From NCBI GenBank assembly GCA_028826165.1, contig JAPDFW010000063.1, positions 1,178,001 through 1,242,000 of the forward strand: a stretch of DNA of 64,000 nucleotides, in the 5' to 3' direction. The notes beneath the pieces are model-generated. The model made no database searches and was not told the origin of the DNA. It saw only the letters and a program-made list of their open reading frames with translations. Positions 59,827-64,000 of this stretch are shown in pieces. Numbering within the stretch: position 1 is the stretch's first letter; each line of letters opens with the position of its first letter. The translations under genes and the position numbers were made by a program. Source of the DNA: Anaeramoeba ignava. Taxonomy: Eukaryota; Metamonada; Anaeramoebidae.

Positions 59827-61349
59827 AAATTAATTAATAATAAGAAAATCAAACTTTTTTTTTTTTAATTTTTTTTTTCAAAATTTAATTCAATTTTAAT
59901 TTACTTTTAATCAAATTAATTTCTTTAAAATAATAAATAAGAAACAAATTTAATTTTAAATAATTTAATTTTAATTTAAAATATTTATTAAAAATTTAAT
60001 TAATAAAAAATAATCCAAAAAAAAAAAAATAATAAATTTTAAAAAATTGAATATTTTTAATATAATAAATAAAAATAAAAATTGAAAATAGAAATTAATA
60101 ATAATTAAATTTAAATTCATTAATTAAAATATTAAAATAAAAAAATCAAATAAAATTTATTATTAATTAATAATTTAAATATTAATAAATTATAATCAAA
60201 ATCAAAAATAGAATAATTAGTAAATTATTTTTTTAGAAAGTTTATCTTATTCAATCATGTTAAATTCAATTTATTTAAAATTTTTAATTTTTAATTTTAT
60301 TTTTAATATATTTTATTATAATTAAAATTGGAATAATAAATAAATCAAAAATATTAATATAATAAATAAAAATATTATTTCAAATTAAAATAAAATAAAT
60401 TTAAATTAAATTATTATTAAATATTATTAAAATTAAATATTTATTTTTATTAAAATATTTATTCCACTTTTTAATATATTTTATTATAATTAAAATTGGA
60501 ATAATAAATAATTAAAAATATTAATATAATAAATAAAAATATTATATAAAATTAAAATAAAATAAATTTAAATTAAATTATTATTAAATATTATTAAAAT
60601 TAAATATTTATCTTTATTAAAATATTTCAATTTTCTTCTTAATTTTATTAATTTATTGAGAATAATTTTATATTATTTTAAATTAATAAAATATATAAAA
60701 TATAATTAATTTTAAATTTAATTATTTAATATTCTTTATTCCATTTTTGAAATAAATTAATGAAAATATTTTTATCAATTTTATTAAATTATTGGGAATA
60801 ATTTTATATTATTTTTAAATAAAGAAATATTAATAAAATATATAAAACAGAATTAATTCTAAATTTAATTATTTAATATTCTTTATTCCATTTTTGAAAT
60901 AAATTAATTAAAATATTTCAATTTTCTTTCAATTTTATTAAATTATTGGGAATTATTTTATATTATTTTTAAATAAAGAAATATTAATAAAATAATATAA
61001 AATATAATTAATTTTAAATTTAATTATTTAATATTCTTTATTCCATTTTTGAAATAAATTAATGAAAATATTTTTATTAATTTTATTAAATTATTGGGAA
61101 TAATTTTATATTAATTTAAATAAAAAAATATTAATAAAATATATAAAATAGAATTAATTTTAAATTTAATTATTTAATATTCTTTATTCCATTTTTTAAA
61201 TAAATTAATTAAAATATTTTATTAATTTTATTAAATTATTGAGAATAATTTTATATTATTTTAAATAAAGAAATATTAATAAAATATATAAAATAGAATT
61301 AATTCTAAATTTAATTATTTAATATTCTTTATTTCATTTTTGAAATAAA
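59827..61349. repeat. Duplicated gene-free flank with ~170-bp and ~145-bp repeats
   Basis: Homologous to 1780-3181 from the TLDc stop onward (for example TAGAAAGTTTATCTTATTCA at both 2185 and 60234). Two ~169-bp units lie at about 60310-60650, then five or more ~145-bp satellite units to 61349, more than in the left copy. No ORF. Confidence 0.85.
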
Positions 61350-61664
61350 TTAATGAAAAATATTTTATAATTGAAAGAAAAGAAAAACAATATAAATTTC
61401 CAAAATTGATATTAATAATGAGAAGTGAATTATATCGAGGAATGTTTTTATCTGTAACAAATGATACTTCTAATAAGTGAATTAAGTAATAAATCATTTC
61501 AAATATTTGAATATTGGATTTATTCAAATCAAATTAAAGATGAAATTCAAATTACACAAGAAATTATTAATGAAATTCAAATTGGAATTGATTATTTTCA
61601 ATTAAATCAAACAAATCCAAATTTATTTGATTTATTAATTAATAAATTTAATAATCAAAATTAA
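61350..61664 (+). pseudogene. Broken C-terminal fragment of an RCC1-BTB gene
   Basis: Begins at the same point as the fragment at 3182 (satellite to NEKYFIIERKEKQYKFPK). After SVTNDTSNK a 14-bp deletion near 61476 removes codons for VTDYS and creates an immediate in-frame TGA. The rest of the tail (FQIFEYWIYSNQIKDEIQIT to LLINKFNNQN) follows in another frame to 61664. A non-homopolymer deletion such as this is unlikely to be a sequencing error, so this is a true pseudogene. Confidence 0.85.
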
Positions 61665-61726
61665 AATTCATTTTTTCATTTTTCATTTTTTTCATTTCAA
61701 AAAAAAAAAACAAAACTTTTTTCATT

Positions 61727-62318
61727 ATGATCTATTTTCTCATATTCATATCTATCATAATTTTCTTACTATATCGATTTAGAATATTTCAGAAAGTGGA
61801 AATCAAAGAGAAGAAAATGGAAAAACAAGTGTTAATTTTTGAACCACAAGTTGGACATTATAAAAACACACCAAAACTAATCAACAAAATTAAAGAAAAA
61901 TTACTTAAAGAATTTGCAATCAAACCGACAAAAGGATTTGGGATATTTTATGACAATCCAAAAACGGTTTCATGGGAAGATTGTCGAAGTTTAGTTGGAA
62001 TTCTTTTAGAAGAAGCAGATTTCGGAAAAATTGAAAATTTACGAGAAAAAAAATTCAAAGTGGAAATTTTGGATCAAATGGATGTTTATCAAGGCATGTG
62101 GCCAATTGCAAATTCTTTAATGCTAATGATTTGCTCCTCTTTTAAAACTTCCAGTAATGATGTCATTTTTAAAGAAAAATAATAAAGTCGGTTCTATTAT
62201 GGAAATTTATGATGGTGTTCCTGGTAAAATTTTTTATATTAGACCAAAGGAACATGTTTCTATTTTTGATGATGTTGATGATTTTGTTTCTCGTGAAGAA
62301 GACAAAAAGGATAAATGA
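61727..62318 (+). CDS. TEX264: TEX264-like membrane protein with GyrI-like domain (one frameshift)
   Basis: The start has an N-terminal signal-anchor helix (MIYFLIFISIIIFLLYRF), then a GyrI-like domain resembling TEX264 (GFGIFYDNPKTVSWEDCRSL-VGILL against YYDNP..VP..KCR..VGSIL). The first frame ends at 62182. The matching end, IMEIYDGVPGKIFYIRP plus an acidic tail (SIFDDVDDFVSREED), is in the next frame and stops at 62318. Dropping one T of the run 62166-62170 joins them with about the TEX264 spacing, giving about 196 aa. TEX264 is an ER-phagy receptor; the FDDV in the acidic tail could be an Atg8-interacting motif (inference). The gene starts 63 bp after the RCC1-BTB pseudogene. The frameshift is a homopolymer event and may be an error. 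Confidence 0.68.
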
Positions 62319-63716
62319 GTTTTTTTTTTTTCGAATTCAATTTCAAAACTATTTTCAATTTCTAAATCTAAATCTAAATCTAAATCTAAATCTAAATCTA
62401 AATCTAAATCTAAATCTAAATCTAAATCTAAATCTAAATCTAAATCTAAATCAAAATCTAAATCTAAATCTAAATCTAAATCTAAATCTAAATCTAAATC
62501 TAAATCTAAATCTAAATCTAAATCTAAATCTAAATCTAAATCTAAATCTAAATCTAAATCAAAATCAAAATCTAAATCTAAATCTAAATCAAAATCTAAA
62601 TCTAAATCTAAATCTAAATCAATTTCTAAATCTAAATCTAAATCTAAATCTAAATCTAAATCTAAATCTAAATCTAAATCTAAATCTAAATCTAAATCAA
62701 AATCTAATTCAAAATCAATTTCTAAATAAAAATCAATTTCAATTTCTAAATCAATTTCAAAATCAATTTCAATTTAAAAATAAATTTAAAAATAAATTTC
62801 TAAATCAATTTCTAAATAAATTTCTAAATAAATCAATTTAAAAATCAATTTCTAAATCAATTTCTAAATAAATTTCTAAATAAATTTCTAAATAAAAATC
62901 AATTTCAATTTAAAAATCAATTTCTAAATAAAAATCAATTTCTAAATAAATTCAAAAATCAATTTAAAAATCAATTTCTAAATAAAAATCAATTTAAAAA
63001 TCAATTTCTAAATCAATTTCTAAATCAATTTCTAAATCAATTTCAATTTAAAAATCAATTTCTAAATCAATTTCTAAATCAAAATCAATTTCAAATTTCA
63101 AAAATAAATTTCTAAAATCCAACTAAATAAATTTCTAAATCAATTTCTAAATCAATTTCTAAATCTAAATCAAAATCTAAATCAAAATCAAAATCTAAAT
63201 CTAAATCTAAATCTAAATCAATTTCTAAATAAAAATCAATTTCTAAATAAAAATCAATTTCAATTTCTAAATCAATTTCAAAATCAATTTCAATTTAAAA
63301 ATCAATTTAAAAATCAATTTCTAAATCAATTTCTAAATCAATTTCTAAATAAATTTCTAAATAAATTTCTAAATAAATTTCTAAATAAATTTCTAAATCA
63401 ATTTCTAAATCAATTTAAAAATCAATTTCTAAATCAATTTCTAAATCAATTTCTAAATAAAAATAAATTTAAAAATCAATTTAAAGATCTAATTTGAATT
63501 TCTTTTTGTTTTTTTTGACATTTTTTTTAAATAAAATAAAAAAGGAGAAATTCCAAAAAATTTTTTCCATTTTTTTTTTGAAGTTATGAAAAAGAAAAAC
63601 AATTCAAAATCCACAAAAGAAAAAATTTTTTTCATTTTTATTTTAAAGTTTTTTTTGAAGTTTTTTTTTTTTGGATTAAAGAAATAATATTATTAAAAAG
63701 AAAAAGAAAATAAACA
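62319..63716. repeat. AAATCT hexanucleotide array and degenerate AATTTCTAAATC repeats
   Basis: About 62357-62710 is nearly perfect (AAATCT)n, equal to TTTAGA on the other strand. From there to about 63485 it decays into AATTTCTAAATC and AATTTAAAAATC units. 63490-63716 is T-rich upstream sequence of the next gene. The frames reading NLNLNL through it are not linked to any gene start and are judged artefacts. Confidence 0.85.
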
Positions 63717-64000
63717 ATGAAAACAATCATATGGATTTTAAGTATTATTATGATAATAAAAGAAGTTAAAACACAATGTGTTTCAAATGAAACAATAAGG
63801 AAATCTGATGAATATTTCTGTTTATTAGAGGCATGTTGGTGGTGTGAAATGCAAATTGAAGGAGAAACCGTTTATATTTGTTCAGATGTTGCAACCGCTA
63901 CTTGTGAACAAATTGAAGATTCTCTTAAACATTCTGGAAATCCTTGTTCTTATTTTCAATGCAATTCTATTCCTTTTTTGAGTTATTCTTTTGTTTTGAT
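63717..64000 (+). CDS. Secreted Cys-rich protein, 3' end beyond window
   Basis: An open frame from ATG 63717 continues past the window end. The first ~20 residues form a hydrophobic signal peptide (IIWILSIIMII, then KTQC). The remaining ~74 residues contain nine Cys (SDEYFCLLEACWWCEMQIEG, VYICSDVATATCEQIED, NPCSYFQCNS), which suggests a disulfide-bonded extracellular or lumenal domain. I do not recognise the family. It follows a T-rich leader and the large hexanucleotide array. Whether introns follow cannot be seen. Confidence 0.6.
   Translation, partial: MKTIIWILSIIMIIKEVKTQCVSNETIRKSDEYFCLLEACWWCEMQIEGETVYICSDVATATCEQIEDSLKHSGNPCSYFQCNSIPFLSYSFVL

Noticed and set aside
4650-62170. Programmed +1 frameshifting as a shared mechanism
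   Set aside because: Sites share no slippery motif, one is in the opposite direction, and intact paralogues lack the shift; kept only as a low-probability alternative.
62357-62710. Telomere
   Set aside because: The TTTAGA unit is not a known telomere repeat, the array is internal with genes on both sides, and it decays in the manner of a microsatellite.
62209-62841. 210-aa frame reading NLNLNL
   Set aside because: Overlaps the TEX264-like end in a different frame, then follows the AAATCT array; no family content.

Overview
The window looks like nuclear DNA of a free-living, very AT-rich amoeboid protist. My best guess is an anaeramoebid such as Anaeramoeba, because of the expanded intronless RCC1-BTB and BTB-TLDc families, the extreme AT content and the many short GT-AG introns. 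That guess rests on recalled family content, not on a search. Dictyostelid or entamoebid relatives are less likely but not excluded. TAA and TGA both end genes, so TGA is a stop. I place 35 spliceosomal introns of 64 to 2806 bp, mostly phase 0, plus one doubtful intron. Many larger introns are filled with their own simple tandem repeat.

Left part (1-16.1 kb): a BTB-coiled-coil-TLDc gene open at the left edge, a 145-bp satellite, a solo RCC1-BTB tail fragment and a frameshifted RCC1-BTB gene. Two single-copy housekeeping genes follow: a TRF4-type poly(A) polymerase and the FCP1 RNA polymerase II CTD phosphatase. Then come three RCC1-BTB genes in a row on the minus strand, of which only the middle one is intact.

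Central part (16.2-50.0 kb): mostly actin, membrane and Ras regulators. They are an NT-C2/Dilute-domain protein (-), an ankyrin-REM-RasGEF protein (+), a degenerate MoxR-like AAA+ protein (-), a CARMIL homologue (-), a Sec12/PREB-like ER protein (-), a coiled-coil plastin/fimbrin with four CH domains (+), an unrecognised protein (-), and a ten-exon protein with five CH modules and a C-terminal PH domain (-). Most of these were assembled by joining exons across introns; splice phases and family motifs agree at each junction.

Right part (50.0-64 kb): a gene-free region with unusual inverted repeats and possible snoRNA boxes, an ankyrin-BTB-BTB gene whose tail resembles the RCC1-BTB tail, two intact RCC1-BTB genes, a 144-bp satellite, and a second copy of the left-edge segment (BTB-TLDc gene, satellite, broken RCC1-BTB tail). 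After these come a TEX264-like membrane protein, a hexanucleotide array and the start of a secreted Cys-rich protein. The main themes are a fast-evolving repeat-flanked RCC1-BTB/BTB-TLDc family around conserved genes, and several unusual cytoskeletal domain architectures.
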